Made by a program: the position numbers and the translations under genes | The notes under the pieces: generated by a model | The model's input: the letters and a program-made list of their open reading frames with translations, nothing else | Told to the model about the DNA's origin: nothing | The model's database searches: none | Source: Rhodospirillales bacterium | GTDB taxonomy: Bacteria; Pseudomonadota; Alphaproteobacteria; ATCC43930; CGMCC-115725 | Assembly (NCBI GenBank): GCA_028291405.1 | Contig: JAQGID010000281.1 | Span: 1 to 64,000, forward strand | Length of the DNA: 64,000 nucleotides | Reading direction: 5' to 3' | Part shown: piece by piece, positions 1-12,718 of the stretch | Layout: every line of letters starts with the position of its first letter | Numbering within the stretch: the stretch's first letter is position 1

Positions 1-113
1 AGGCTCACATCCACGCCTTCATCGCGACCTACAACGACACCGCCAAACCCTTCGCCTGGACGAAATCCCAAGTCCATCAGAAGCGCCTCAAAGCCCATTT
101 CGCGGATCAATGA
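1..113 (+). mobile_element. IS630-type transposase, 3' end only (runs off left edge)
   Basis: The reading frame starting at base 3 gives a C-terminal tail, with 'FIATYNDTAKPFAWTKSQVHQ' at its centre, that ends at a TGA at 111-113. Tails of the form 'FI..YN..AKPF.WTK' are typical of the C-terminus of IS630/Tc1-type DDE transposases. Only about 36 residues are in the window, so whether the upstream part is intact cannot be judged. The next 24 codons are open in the same frame and lead into the truncated gene at 114-467, which suggests the element ended or inserted here. Confidence 0.65.
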
Positions 114-467
114 TTCCGGGTACTAGCCGACTATTACCGCGCCTTCGTCGGTCCTGCGGCTAAGGTCCAGGGCGGCGGCACAATGAATGACTATCTGGTA
201 GAGCTTGAGGATGCGGGGACAGAATGGGCCGCGGGTGTAGCGCCACAGAAGAAAACGTTACGGTGCCTCCGCGAGATCAAGGACCTCGACCGGAACAGAC
301 TCATGCACCCTCGCGAGACCCTTGACGAGGAAGAGGCAGAAATATTCTTCAATCTGGCGACAAGCGCTATCATGGGAATGACGCGGGACATGGCGGCATT
401 GCTACAGGCGGGGCAAGGAAAGCTTGCGCTCGTCGGCGCAGCTGCGTCGGCACTCCCGAGCCCGTGA
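114..467 (+). pseudogene. 3' remnant of a host gene next to the IS630 fragment
   Basis: The ORF track starts this at an ATG at 183, but the frame is open back to the transposase stop at 111-113 and reads 'VLADYYRAFV' before the ATG. The segment 'LDRNRLMHPRETLDEEEAEIFF' resembles the C-terminal signature of abundant uncharacterised bacterial proteins (RNP.MHP...L..EEA...F). No ribosome binding site is visible in front of the ATG. The best reading is the C-terminal part of a larger hypothetical protein whose 5' part was replaced by the IS630 element. A short functional protein starting at 183 (94 aa) cannot be excluded. Function unknown. Confidence 0.45.
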
Positions 468-926
468 GCCCTATAAGTCCCTTGCCAAGGGACAAATTGC
501 CAGCAAGAGTGCAAAAAAGAAGAGAGTGGCGGTCGCCGCTGAGTTCAGGTCAACTTCCTAGGCCCGGAAAGACTTCGGAAGAGAGCGGCAGTGGGAGGTA
601 ACTTTCTCCCACCTGCCGAACCGAAAGCGCTGGTACGCTTGAACGTACACAGGCATCGGCCAAGAGCAAAAGCCAACCATAGGTGGCCTCCTTTCTCATG
701 CCGGGGTGAGCCGGCACTCCGAGACGCACCATGCGTCCAACGGCAGAACACGTTGGAGCATCTGGAGGCGAAAAAGGCGGCGACCGCCGCAACCTGTATG
801 CCCGATTCGCGGGCAAGAGTCTATGGGAGCTGTTCTCTAGTCGTTCCCGCCCCTGGCTGCAGCCGCGATCAGGAGCCCGCGGCGGGGAAAGGTCCGATGC
901 AAGATTTAGTCACAAGCGCCTCTAAC
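468..926. other. Gene-free stretch with several perfect hairpins
   Basis: No convincing gene lies between the remnant at 467 and gltB. The stretch holds three short inverted repeats: CGGCA(g)GTGGGAG arms at 586-618 with one bulged base, GTACG/CGTAC at 633-648, and TGCCGG/CCGGCA at 699-716. ORFs drawn through it (591-1463 plus, 545-751 and 550-816 minus) have no start context and no recognisable domain. It may be a degraded mobile element flank or hold a structured RNA. Confidence 0.35.
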
Positions 927-946
927 CCGCCTGATTTTACAGGCGG
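927..946 (-). terminator. Hairpin downstream of gltB
   Basis: CCGCCTG and CAGGCGG form a perfect 7-bp stem with a 6-base loop, about 60 bases past the gltB stop on the minus strand. No clear T-run follows on either side, so termination is an inference from position. The 3' half closely resembles the hairpin after mutS at 32533-32565. Confidence 0.4.
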
Positions 947-1003
947 AGCATCAATATCTCGGATCTGCACAACTCTTGGGCACCGGCGACGAAAGCCTGC
1001 GCC

Positions 1004-5521
<4,518 letters not shown>

Positions 5522-5530
5522 GGCGCCCTC

Positions 5531-6979
5531 CTATTCGGCAGCGTCGGCGGAGACAGCCGCGACCGCCGCCTTCTGCCGCATGTATTCATGCATCTGCTCG
5601 GCGGCGTCGCGGCCGTCGCGGATCGCCCAGACGACCAGCGAGGCGCCGCGCACAATATCGCCGGCGGCGAAGACGCCATCGAGCGCCGTCATCATGCTGC
5701 GCTGGTCGATCGCGACGGTGCCCCAGCGCGTCACCTTGAGCTCCGGCGCGCCGAAGAGGCCCGGCAAATCCTCGGCGTCGAAGCCCAGCGCCTTGACGAC
5801 GAGATCGGCGTCGAGCGTGAAGCTGCTACCCTCGATCGGCTGCGGCGACTGGCGGCCAGAGGCGTCGGCGGTGCCGAGGTGCATGCGATGCGCACGTACG
5901 CCGCGGACCTTGCCGCGGCCGACGAAGGCCTCGGGCGCGGCGAGCCAGACGAACTCGACGCCCTCTTCCTCGGCGTTGCGCACCTCGCGCTGCGAGCCCG
6001 GCATGTTCTCGCGGTCGCGGCGATAGAGGCAGCGCACCGATTTGGCGCCCTGGCGGACCGCGGTGCGGACGCAATCCATCGCGGTGTCGCCGCCGCCGAT
6101 CACGACGACCCGCTTGCCGCTTGCGTCGAGATCGCCGCTGTCGAATTCCGGCACGGCATCGCCGAGACCTTTGCGGTTCGAGGCGATGAGATAGTCGAGC
6201 GCCGGCACGATGTTCTTGAGGCCGACTCCCGGACAGGCGATGTCGCGCGGCTGGTAGACGCCGGTTGCGATCAGGATCGCGTCATGGCGCTGCCGCAGCT
6301 CCGCCAAGGCTGCGTCGCGGCCGACCGCGAAATCGAGCACGAACTCGATGCCCCCGGCGCTCAGCAGGTCGTGGCGCCGCTGAATGATTTCCTTCTCGAG
6401 CTTGAAATTCGGGATTCCATAGACGAGCAGCCCACCGACCCGGTCGTAGCGGTCGTAGACGGTGATGCGGTAGCCCTTGCGGCGCAGCTGGTCGGCTGCG
6501 GCGAGGCCGCCGGGACCCGCGCCAATGATGCCGACCGACTGGCCGAGCTCACGGCGCGGCCGCGCCGGCTTCACCCAACCCTCGTTGAACGCGGTCTCGG
6601 TGATGTAGCGCTCGACCGAGCCGATCGTTACCGATTCGAAGCCCTTCTCGATGACGCAATTGCCTTCGCAGAGCCGGTCCTGCGGGCAGATGCGGCCGCA
6701 TACCTCGGGCATGTTGTTTGTCGCGGAGGAGACCTCATAGGCCTCTTCGAGCCGATCCTCGGCCGTCAGCTTCAGCCAATCGGGGATATTGTTCTGCAAC
6801 GGGCAATGGACCTGGCAGAACGGGATGCCGCATTGCGAGCAACGCGCCGCCTGCTCCGCCGCGTTGCGGCGAGCGAACTCGCCATAGATCTCGGAAAAAT
6901 CCTGCCGCCGCTCGCCTGCCGGGCGCTTCTGCGGCATGGATTTGTCGACGGAAACGAACTTCAGCAGCTTCTGCGGCAT
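5531..6979 (-). CDS. gltD: Glutamate synthase (NADPH) small subunit
   Basis: Oxidises NADPH and passes electrons through FAD and two 4Fe-4S clusters to GltB. The 482-aa protein has the N-terminal ferredoxin-like cysteines C47, C50, C55, C59 ('CSQCGIPFCQVHC') and C94, C98, C104, C108 ('CGRICPQDRLCEGNC'). The FAD fold 'IIGAGPGGLA' lies near residue 151 and the NADPH fold 'VVVIGGGDTAMDC' near 290. It is upstream of gltB, the reverse of the E. coli order. The 195 bp before it is AT-rich and holds the promoter region, but I could not pick a convincing -35/-10 pair or a sigma-54 site. Confidence 0.96.
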   Translation of the reverse strand: MPQKLLKFVSVDKSMPQKRPAGERRQDFSEIYGEFARRNAAEQAARCSQCGIPFCQVHCPLQNNIPDWLKLTAEDRLEEAYEVSSATNNMPEVCGRICPQDRLCEGNCVIEKGFESVTIGSVERYITETAFNEGWVKPARPRRELGQSVGIIGAGPGGLAAADQLRRKGYRITVYDRYDRVGGLLVYGIPNFKLEKEIIQRRHDLLSAGGIEFVLDFAVGRDAALAELRQRHDAILIATGVYQPRDIACPGVGLKNIVPALDYLIASNRKGLGDAVPEFDSGDLDASGKRVVVIGGGDTAMDCVRTAVRQGAKSVRCLYRRDRENMPGSQREVRNAEEEGVEFVWLAAPEAFVGRGKVRGVRAHRMHLGTADASGRQSPQPIEGSSFTLDADLVVKALGFDAEDLPGLFGAPELKVTRWGTVAIDQRSMMTALDGVFAAGDIVRGASLVVWAIRDGRDAAEQMHEYMRQKAAVAAVSADAAE

Positions 6980-7174
6980 GGCGGCCCCTCACGCGGGCAG
7001 CGCCGCCCAGCGCCGGCGCCTCGGGGGAATATAAGCAGTTCTCGACGGAGCGCGAGGAGTTTTCGGCAATTAGGTCAGAAATATTTACCTATTTATCCAA
7101 AAACACTCACATTTCGCCGATGCCGACGCCGCTCAGTTGATCAAATCCCCTGATTTAGTCCCATTTTGAGACTA

Positions 7175-8128
7175 CTACGCCACCATCCCATGAGCGCCGA
7201 ACCAACCGCCGGGACGATAGCGATCGAGATAGGTCGGCAGGATTGCCTCGATCGTCGTCGGCGTGATGCCGAGATCGCGCAGGGTCAAGGCGCCGGGCGA
7301 GACGACATTGTCGCAGCGCAGCAGCCGCACCTGGTCGCGGGTCAGCAGCGGGACAGGTGCGAGCTCGAGCACCGCCGCCTCCAGCATGGCCAGGCTCCAC
7401 GGCACCGAGACGAGCAGCCGTTTCCGCCGGGTCTCTCTCAGGACGATCTCCATCAGCTCGCGGAACGTATAGACCTGCGGACCGCCGAGCTCGTAGGTGC
7501 GACCCGCCGTCGCCGGATCGTCCAGCGCCGCGACCACGGCAGCCGCGACGTCGCCGACATAGACCGGCTGGAACCGCGTCTTGCCGCCGCCGATCAGCGG
7601 CAGGGCCGGCAGGAACTGCGCCATCGCCGCGAAACGGTTGAAGAATTCGTCCTCCGGCCCGAACACGACGGAGGGCCGCAGGATCGTGACGCCGGGAAAT
7701 GCCGCGGCGATGGCGGCCTCGCCTGCCGCCTTGCTCCTCGCGTAGCTCGACTGCGAATCGGCGGCGGCGCCGAGCGCCGAGATATGGACCACGCGCTTCA
7801 CGCCGACTGCCGCCGCGATGCGGCCGACGCGGCGAGGGCCTTCGTGATGCACCGCCTCGAAGCGTTGCGCACCGCGCTCGTACAAGATGCCGGCAAGATT
7901 GACGACCATGTCGCTGCCGGCGAGTGCTGCCGCGAGCCGCTTTTCGTCGGCGATGCTGGCGCGGAACCGAGCGATCTGGCCGACGTCGCCCATCGGCTGG
8001 AGGGTCTGGCCGGAATCGATGTTCCGCATGACGGCGGCGATCACGTCGCCGCGCGATGCCAGGCGCTTGACGATGTAGCGGCCGATGAACCCCGAAGCGC
8101 CGATCACGGCGACGCGCTTGTCACTCAT
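7175..8128 (-). CDS. NAD(P)-binding atypical SDR, complex I NDUFA9-like
   Basis: A 317-aa Rossmann protein with the atypical SDR glycine motif 'GASGFIG' at residues 10-16 and a YxxxK pair at Tyr119/Lys123 ('YARSK'). 'NLAGILYE' and the C-terminal layout match the NDUFA9-like group (NAD-dependent epimerase/dehydratase relatives), which in alphaproteobacteria resemble the mitochondrial complex I accessory subunit. The substrate is not known; a role in quinone or lipid metabolism, or complex I support, is inferred from the family. It stands alone, convergent to nothing and followed by the gltD promoter region. Confidence 0.85.
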   Translation of the reverse strand: MSDKRVAVIGASGFIGRYIVKRLASRGDVIAAVMRNIDSGQTLQPMGDVGQIARFRASIADEKRLAAALAGSDMVVNLAGILYERGAQRFEAVHHEGPRRVGRIAAAVGVKRVVHISALGAAADSQSSYARSKAAGEAAIAAAFPGVTILRPSVVFGPEDEFFNRFAAMAQFLPALPLIGGGKTRFQPVYVGDVAAAVVAALDDPATAGRTYELGGPQVYTFRELMEIVLRETRRKRLLVSVPWSLAMLEAAVLELAPVPLLTRDQVRLLRCDNVVSPGALTLRDLGITPTTIEAILPTYLDRYRPGGWFGAHGMVA

Positions 8129-8305
8129 CTTCGTGCTCTCTCGTTGGCGGGGGCGCTCCCAGTGGAGGAACCCGCGTTTCTGCTGGTCTTGAATCTATAT
8201 ATCAGCGCACTGCCGGAGGCGAGACGGGCAATGCAGAAGCGAGATTGCCAATTGACAACGCCCGGGAGCGGCACTAATCAGCGGTCTCGAAAATCAGCCC
8301 TGCCT

Positions 8306-8392
8306 GCCCAGGTGGCGGAATTGGTAGACGCGCAGGTTTCAGGTACCTGTGGGCGAAAGCTCGTGGAAGTTCGAGTCTTCTCCTGGGCACCA
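8306..8392 (+). tRNA. tRNA-Leu (anticodon CAG)
   Basis: The acceptor arms GCCCAGG and CCTGGGC pair perfectly, the D-arm carries 'GGCGGAATTGGTAGAC', and the anticodon stem CAGGT/ACCTG encloses the loop TTCAGGT, giving anticodon CAG, which reads CUG codons. There is a long leucine-type variable arm (GGGCGAAAGCTC region) and a T-loop TTCGAGT. The CCA end is encoded at 8390-8392. CUG is a heavily used leucine codon in this GC-rich genome. Confidence 0.97.
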
Positions 8393-8462
8393 TTGGCTAG
8401 GCTAAGCGGCTCGCCGCGCAGGGCAGCGGGCGGGCACTGACCGTTTCTCGCGAGCCCCATCC

Positions 8463-9074
8463 GTGAGCATTCATCTCCACCGCGGCGATCTCCCCGAAGA
8501 CGTGCAGCTCTCCGGGGTGGTCGCGATCGATACCGAGACGATGGGATTGAACCCGCATCGCGACCGGTTGTGCCTTGTCCAGCTTTCCGCCGGCGACGGT
8601 GTCTGCCATCTCGTGCAATTCGCCGCCGGGCAATATGCGGCACCCCGGCTGCGCGCCCTGCTGACGGATCCGTCGATCCTCAAGCTCTTCCATTTCGCAC
8701 GTTTCGACATCGCGGCGCTGCAGAAGCATCTCGGGATCGTCACGGCGCCGGTCTATTGCACCAAGATCGCCTCGAAACTCGTGCGCACTTTCACCGACCG
8801 TCACGGCCTCAAGGACCTCTGCCGCGATTTGCTCGGTGTCGATCTCTCGAAACAACAGCAATCGTCGGATTGGGGCGCCGCCGACCTGACCGACGAGCAG
8901 CTCCGCTACGCCGCCTCGGACGTCCTGCACCTGCATGCGCTGCGCAGCCGACTCGACGAGATGCTGGCGCGCGAAGGCCGCAGCGAGATCGCCGCCGCCT
9001 GTTTCGCCTTTCTCCCGACGCGCGCGGCGCTCGATCTATCCGGCTGGCCGGATCAGGACATCTTTGCACATTGA
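8463..9074 (+). CDS. rnd: Ribonuclease D, short form (3'-5' exonuclease domain only)
   Basis: A 203-aa DEDDy exonuclease: Asp23 and Glu25 in 'AIDTETMGL', Asp82 in 'HFARFDIA', and Tyr149/Asp153 in 'LRYAASDVLHL'. It lacks the C-terminal HRDC domains of E. coli RNase D, as is usual for the short alphaproteobacterial form. It probably trims tRNA or other stable RNA 3' ends, and here it sits directly downstream of a tRNA gene. The ATG at 8463 is the first in frame after the tRNA; no strong ribosome binding site is seen. Confidence 0.93.
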   Translation: MSIHLHRGDLPEDVQLSGVVAIDTETMGLNPHRDRLCLVQLSAGDGVCHLVQFAAGQYAAPRLRALLTDPSILKLFHFARFDIAALQKHLGIVTAPVYCTKIASKLVRTFTDRHGLKDLCRDLLGVDLSKQQQSSDWGAADLTDEQLRYAASDVLHLHALRSRLDEMLAREGRSEIAAACFAFLPTRAALDLSGWPDQDIFAH

Positions 9075-9262
9075 GCGCCCGACCGCGTTGCGTTCCCGGA
9101 CGGCGCGTCGCGACACATCGGTTCATTTGACATTCGGACTCGCATGCGCATAGTGAACCGGGACGGACCGCGTCGTTGCGCGCTCGGGAGTGCCTGCTGC
9201 TCGCCTGCGCCGACGTGCCGGCGCGAGCCCCGTGACCATTTATCGTGGGCGCGCATTCGTTT

Positions 9263-10264
9263 ATGACAAAACCCGCCAGGCAATCGGACCTGCAGACCGT
9301 CGAAAGCGCGACGGTCGCCGCGGCGCGGCGCGTGCTGCGCATGGAGATCGACGGGTTGCGCGCCCTCATCGACAGCCTCGACGGGTGTTTCGACGCGGCG
9401 CTCGAGCTGATCGCCGCGGTGCGCGGCCGCGTCATAGTCAGCGGCATGGGCAAGAGCGGCCATGTCGCGCGCAAGATCGCCGCGACTTTGGCCTCGACCG
9501 GGACGCCGGCGCAGTTCGTCCACCCCGGCGAGGCGAGCCACGGCGACCTCGGGATGATCACTGCGACGGATGCGGTGATCGCACTGTCGAATTCCGGCGA
9601 TACCGCCGAGCTCGCCGACCTCGTCGCCTATGCGAGACGTTTCAGCATCCCGCTCATCGCGATGACGCGACGTGCGACCAGTGCCCTCGGCGAGGCCGCC
9701 GATGTCTGCCTGCTGCTGCCGGAGAGCGCCGAAGCCTGCCCGATGGGACTCGCGCCGACGACCTCGACGACGATGATGCTGGCGCTCGGCGATGCGATCG
9801 CGGTCGCGCTGCTGGAGCGTAAGGGCTTCTCGGAGCAGGACTTCCAGATCCTCCACCCCGGCGGCCAGCTCGGCCGCAAGCTGTTGCGCGTCGCCGACAT
9901 CATGCACGAGGGCGATGAGATCCCGCTCGTGCCGAGCGGCATGCTGATGCACGAAGCCATCCTGATGATGACCGCGAAATCCTTCGGCTGCGTCGGCGTC
10001 GCCGATGTCGCCGGCCGGCTGATCGGCATCGTCACCGACGGCGATCTACGGCGCCACATGGGAAACGACCTGCTGAACGCGCCGGTCGACGCGATCATGA
10101 GTCGCAGCCCGCGCACGATTCGGCCACGCGCCCTCGCCGGCGAGGCGCTCAATCTGATGAATGCCCAGACGCCGCGCATTACCTGCCTGTTCGTCGTCGA
10201 CGAACAGAAGCGCCCGATCGGCATCCTGCATGTCCATGATTGCCTGCGCGCGGGAATCGTCTGA
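9263..10264 (+). CDS. kdsD: Arabinose-5-phosphate isomerase (KpsF/GutQ family)
   Basis: Interconverts ribulose-5-phosphate and arabinose-5-phosphate, the first step toward KDO for lipopolysaccharide. The 333-aa protein has an N-terminal SIS sugar-isomerase domain ('VSGMGKSGHVARKI' near residue 60 and 'SNSGDTAEL') and two C-terminal CBS domains ending 'RPIGILHVHDCLRAG'. The ORF track begins at a GTG at 9245; I prefer the ATG at 9263, although neither has a good ribosome binding site. One base separates it from lptC, so it heads an LPS export operon. Confidence 0.95.
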   Translation: MTKPARQSDLQTVESATVAAARRVLRMEIDGLRALIDSLDGCFDAALELIAAVRGRVIVSGMGKSGHVARKIAATLASTGTPAQFVHPGEASHGDLGMITATDAVIALSNSGDTAELADLVAYARRFSIPLIAMTRRATSALGEAADVCLLLPESAEACPMGLAPTTSTTMMLALGDAIAVALLERKGFSEQDFQILHPGGQLGRKLLRVADIMHEGDEIPLVPSGMLMHEAILMMTAKSFGCVGVADVAGRLIGIVTDGDLRRHMGNDLLNAPVDAIMSRSPRTIRPRALAGEALNLMNAQTPRITCLFVVDEQKRPIGILHVHDCLRAGIV

Positions 10265-10265
10265 G

Positions 10266-11003
10266 ATGGAGCCCATCGAGACGCCCTCGCCGACCGTGAC
10301 ACTCCCGCCGACCGTGCCGCCGCCGCACCCGACCGAAGAACCGACGGTGACGGCAAAATCAGGCGACGCGATCGGTATGACGCGCCACGTTACGGCGCGG
10401 CACGGCCATGCCTATACGCGCTTCGTGGCCCTGATGAAGTTCCTGCTTCCCGCGGTGGCCGTCGGTTTGCTGCTGTTGGTCGCCGTATGGCCGCGTCTAC
10501 AAGAGGGGCTCAATCGTCTCCGCGTCAGCTTCAACCGCCTTGATCTCGGCGAGGCCGGCGACTTGCGCATGGTCAACGCGCATTATTCCGGCCTCGACAA
10601 GCTTCACCGCCCCTATGTCGTGACCGCCGACGTGGCACGGCAAACGCCGAACCGCAGCGACCTTGTGGCGCTCGAGGGACCGAAGGCCGACATAACTTTG
10701 ACGAATGGCGCATGGCTCGCCGTCACCTCGCAGACCGGTGTCTATCTCTCGCAGGGCCAATTGCTCGACATGTTCGGCGCCGTGAAGCTTTTCCACGATC
10801 GCGGCTACGAGCTGACCACTGACAGCGCCCATATCGACATGCCGCAGGGCACCGCCGAAGGTCACGATCCGGTGCAGGGTCAGGGGGTCTTCGGCGACAT
10901 CACCTCGGAGGGATTTCTTCTGGCCGATCACGGCGACAACATCACCTTCACCGGCAAGGCGAAGCTCCACCTTGTGCCGCGCCCCACGGGGGAGCCGAAG
11001 TGA
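10266..11003 (+). CDS. lptC: LPS export ABC transporter periplasmic protein LptC
   Basis: A bitopic inner-membrane protein that links the LptBFG transporter to LptA. The 245-aa protein has one membrane segment near residues 58-78 ('LLPAVAVGLLLLVAVWP') followed by a LptC-type periplasmic domain ('DLRMVNAHYSGLDKLHRPYVVTA'). The ATG at 10266 follows the kdsD stop by one base. The first 35 residues are Pro/Thr-rich, so a later start at the internal ATG near 10379 is possible. Its stop overlaps the lptA start (GTGA). Confidence 0.92.
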   Translation: MEPIETPSPTVTLPPTVPPPHPTEEPTVTAKSGDAIGMTRHVTARHGHAYTRFVALMKFLLPAVAVGLLLLVAVWPRLQEGLNRLRVSFNRLDLGEAGDLRMVNAHYSGLDKLHRPYVVTADVARQTPNRSDLVALEGPKADITLTNGAWLAVTSQTGVYLSQGQLLDMFGAVKLFHDRGYELTTDSAHIDMPQGTAEGHDPVQGQGVFGDITSEGFLLADHGDNITFTGKAKLHLVPRPTGEPK

Positions 11004-11908
11004 TCGGCGGTCGCTCGCTTGTGCTCCTCTTGCTGCTGGGTGCGATCGCATTCCCCCTCGGAGCCTCATCGGCGGGGGCGCAGGGGCTCGGGGTCGCCGC
11101 GCCCGGCGACCGTCGGCCGCTCGATATCCAGGCCGACAAGGGCATCGAGTGGCGGCAGAACGACAATGTCTATATCGCGCGCGGCAATGCGAGCGCGGCC
11201 CGCGGGAACGCGACGCTCTACGCCGACACGCTGGTCGCGCATTACCGTTCGACCTCGCCGGACCGGCCGAGGAATGCCGACACCGGCGCCATCAGCGGCC
11301 CGACCGAAGTCTATCGCGTCGAGGCCGACGGCAACGTCCGCCTCGTCAACGAGACGCAGACCGTCTACGGCAGCCATGCCGTCTATGACATCGACAGTGC
11401 GACCGCCGTCTTTACCGGCGCGAACCTGAAGCTCGTCACGCCGCGCGACACGGTGACGGCGCGCGACAGCCTCGAATGGTACGACAACAAGAACCTCGGC
11501 GTGGCGCGCGGCGATGCCCTGGCCGTCCGCGAGGACGCCAAGCGGCTCGCCGGCGACGTGCTGGTCGCCCTGGTGCTTCGGCCGCCGAACGAGCCGGCAC
11601 GCATCACTCGCATCGACGCGCAGGGCCATGTCACGGTGACGACCTTGGCCGACATCGCACAGGGCGCGAGCGGCGTCTACAATGTCGATACCGGCATCGC
11701 CACCCTCAAGGGCGGCGTCACCATCACCCGCGGCGAGAACCAGCTACGGGGGCAATATGCCGTCGTCGACCTCAACAACAACGTGAGCCGGATCCTCAGC
11801 GAGCTGCCCGGCGACGCCGCCTCTTCCGCGAATGGCACGGCGAGCCCGCGAACGCCGGTCCACGGCCTTGTCGTGCCGCGCTCGTCCGGAAAGCCGACGC
11901 CGCCATGA
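11000..11908 (+). CDS. lptA: LPS transport periplasmic protein LptA
   Basis: Builds the periplasmic bridge that carries LPS to the outer membrane. The 302-aa protein starts with GTG overlapping the lptC stop and has a clear signal peptide ('[23 protein letters not shown]'). OstA/LptA-type repeats follow: '[26 protein letters not shown]', '[29 protein letters not shown]', and '[25 protein letters not shown]'. It is longer than E. coli LptA, as is common in this class. Its stop overlaps the lptB start (ATGA). Confidence 0.93.
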   Translation: MIGGRSLVLLLLLGAIAFPLGASSAGAQGLGVAAPGDRRPLDIQADKGIEWRQNDNVYIARGNASAARGNATLYADTLVAHYRSTSPDRPRNADTGAISGPTEVYRVEADGNVRLVNETQTVYGSHAVYDIDSATAVFTGANLKLVTPRDTVTARDSLEWYDNKNLGVARGDALAVREDAKRLAGDVLVALVLRPPNEPARITRIDAQGHVTVTTLADIAQGASGVYNVDTGIATLKGGVTITRGENQLRGQYAVVDLNNNVSRILSELPGDAASSANGTASPRTPVHGLVVPRSSGKPTPP

Positions 11909-12708
11909 CGTTGTCGCAGGATCGCGAGCATCGGGGCGCGAGCGGCGAGGACCGCGAAGTCGGTCTTCCCCACCTCGTCGCCGACAACACCGGGCTGGTC
12001 GCGCGCAGCCTCGGCAAGAGCTTTCGCAAGCGGCCGGTGCTGCGCGACGTCAACGTCGCGGTGCAGCGCGGCGAGGCCGTCGGCCTGCTGGGACCGAACG
12101 GCGCCGGCAAGACGACCTGTTTCTACATCATCACCGGGCTCATCCGGGCCGATCTCGGCACGATCAGCCTGGACGGGCACGACATCACCGACCTCCCGAT
12201 GTACCGACGGGCGCGGCTCGGCATCGGCTACCTGCCGCAGGAGGCCTCGATCTTCCGCGGCCTCTCGGTCGAGCACAATATTCGCGCCGTCCTCGAGGTC
12301 GTCGAACCGGTCGCCGAGGTCCGCGAGGCGACGCTCGACGCCTTGCTCGCCGAGTTCTCGATCACCCATCTGCGCCGCGCCCCGGCGATGGCCCTCTCGG
12401 GCGGCGAACGGCGCCGTGTGGAGATCGCGCGGGCGCTCGCGACGCGACCCCATTTCGTTCTTCTCGACGAGCCGCTCGCCGGCATCGACCCGATCGCCGT
12501 TAACGATATCCGCGACCTCGTCGCGCATCTCAAGGATCGCGGCATCGGCGTGCTGATCACCGACCACAACGTCCGGGAAACTCTCGAGATCGTCGACCGT
12601 GCCTACATTCTCCACGAGGGACGCGTCCTGATGGAAGGCCGACCGTCGGAGATTGTCGCCGACGTCGACGTACGGCGAGTTTACCTGGGCGAAAGGTTTA
12701 GCCTATAA
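11905..12708 (+). CDS. lptB: LPS export ABC transporter ATP-binding protein LptB
   Basis: ATPase that powers LPS extraction from the inner membrane with LptF/LptG, which are not in the window. The 267-aa protein has Walker A 'GPNGAGKTT' near residue 63, the signature '[14 protein letters not shown]' near 163, and Walker B '[14 protein letters not shown]' near 185. The ORF track extends it to 11476, but that part is an out-of-frame shadow of lptA. The ATG at 11905 overlaps the lptA stop by 4 bases. Confidence 0.96.
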   Translation: MTLSQDREHRGASGEDREVGLPHLVADNTGLVARSLGKSFRKRPVLRDVNVAVQRGEAVGLLGPNGAGKTTCFYIITGLIRADLGTISLDGHDITDLPMYRRARLGIGYLPQEASIFRGLSVEHNIRAVLEVVEPVAEVREATLDALLAEFSITHLRRAPAMALSGGERRRVEIARALATRPHFVLLDEPLAGIDPIAVNDIRDLVAHLKDRGIGVLITDHNVRETLEIVDRAYILHEGRVLMEGRPSEIVADVDVRRVYLGERFSL

Positions 12709-12718
12709 GCCTTTAACC

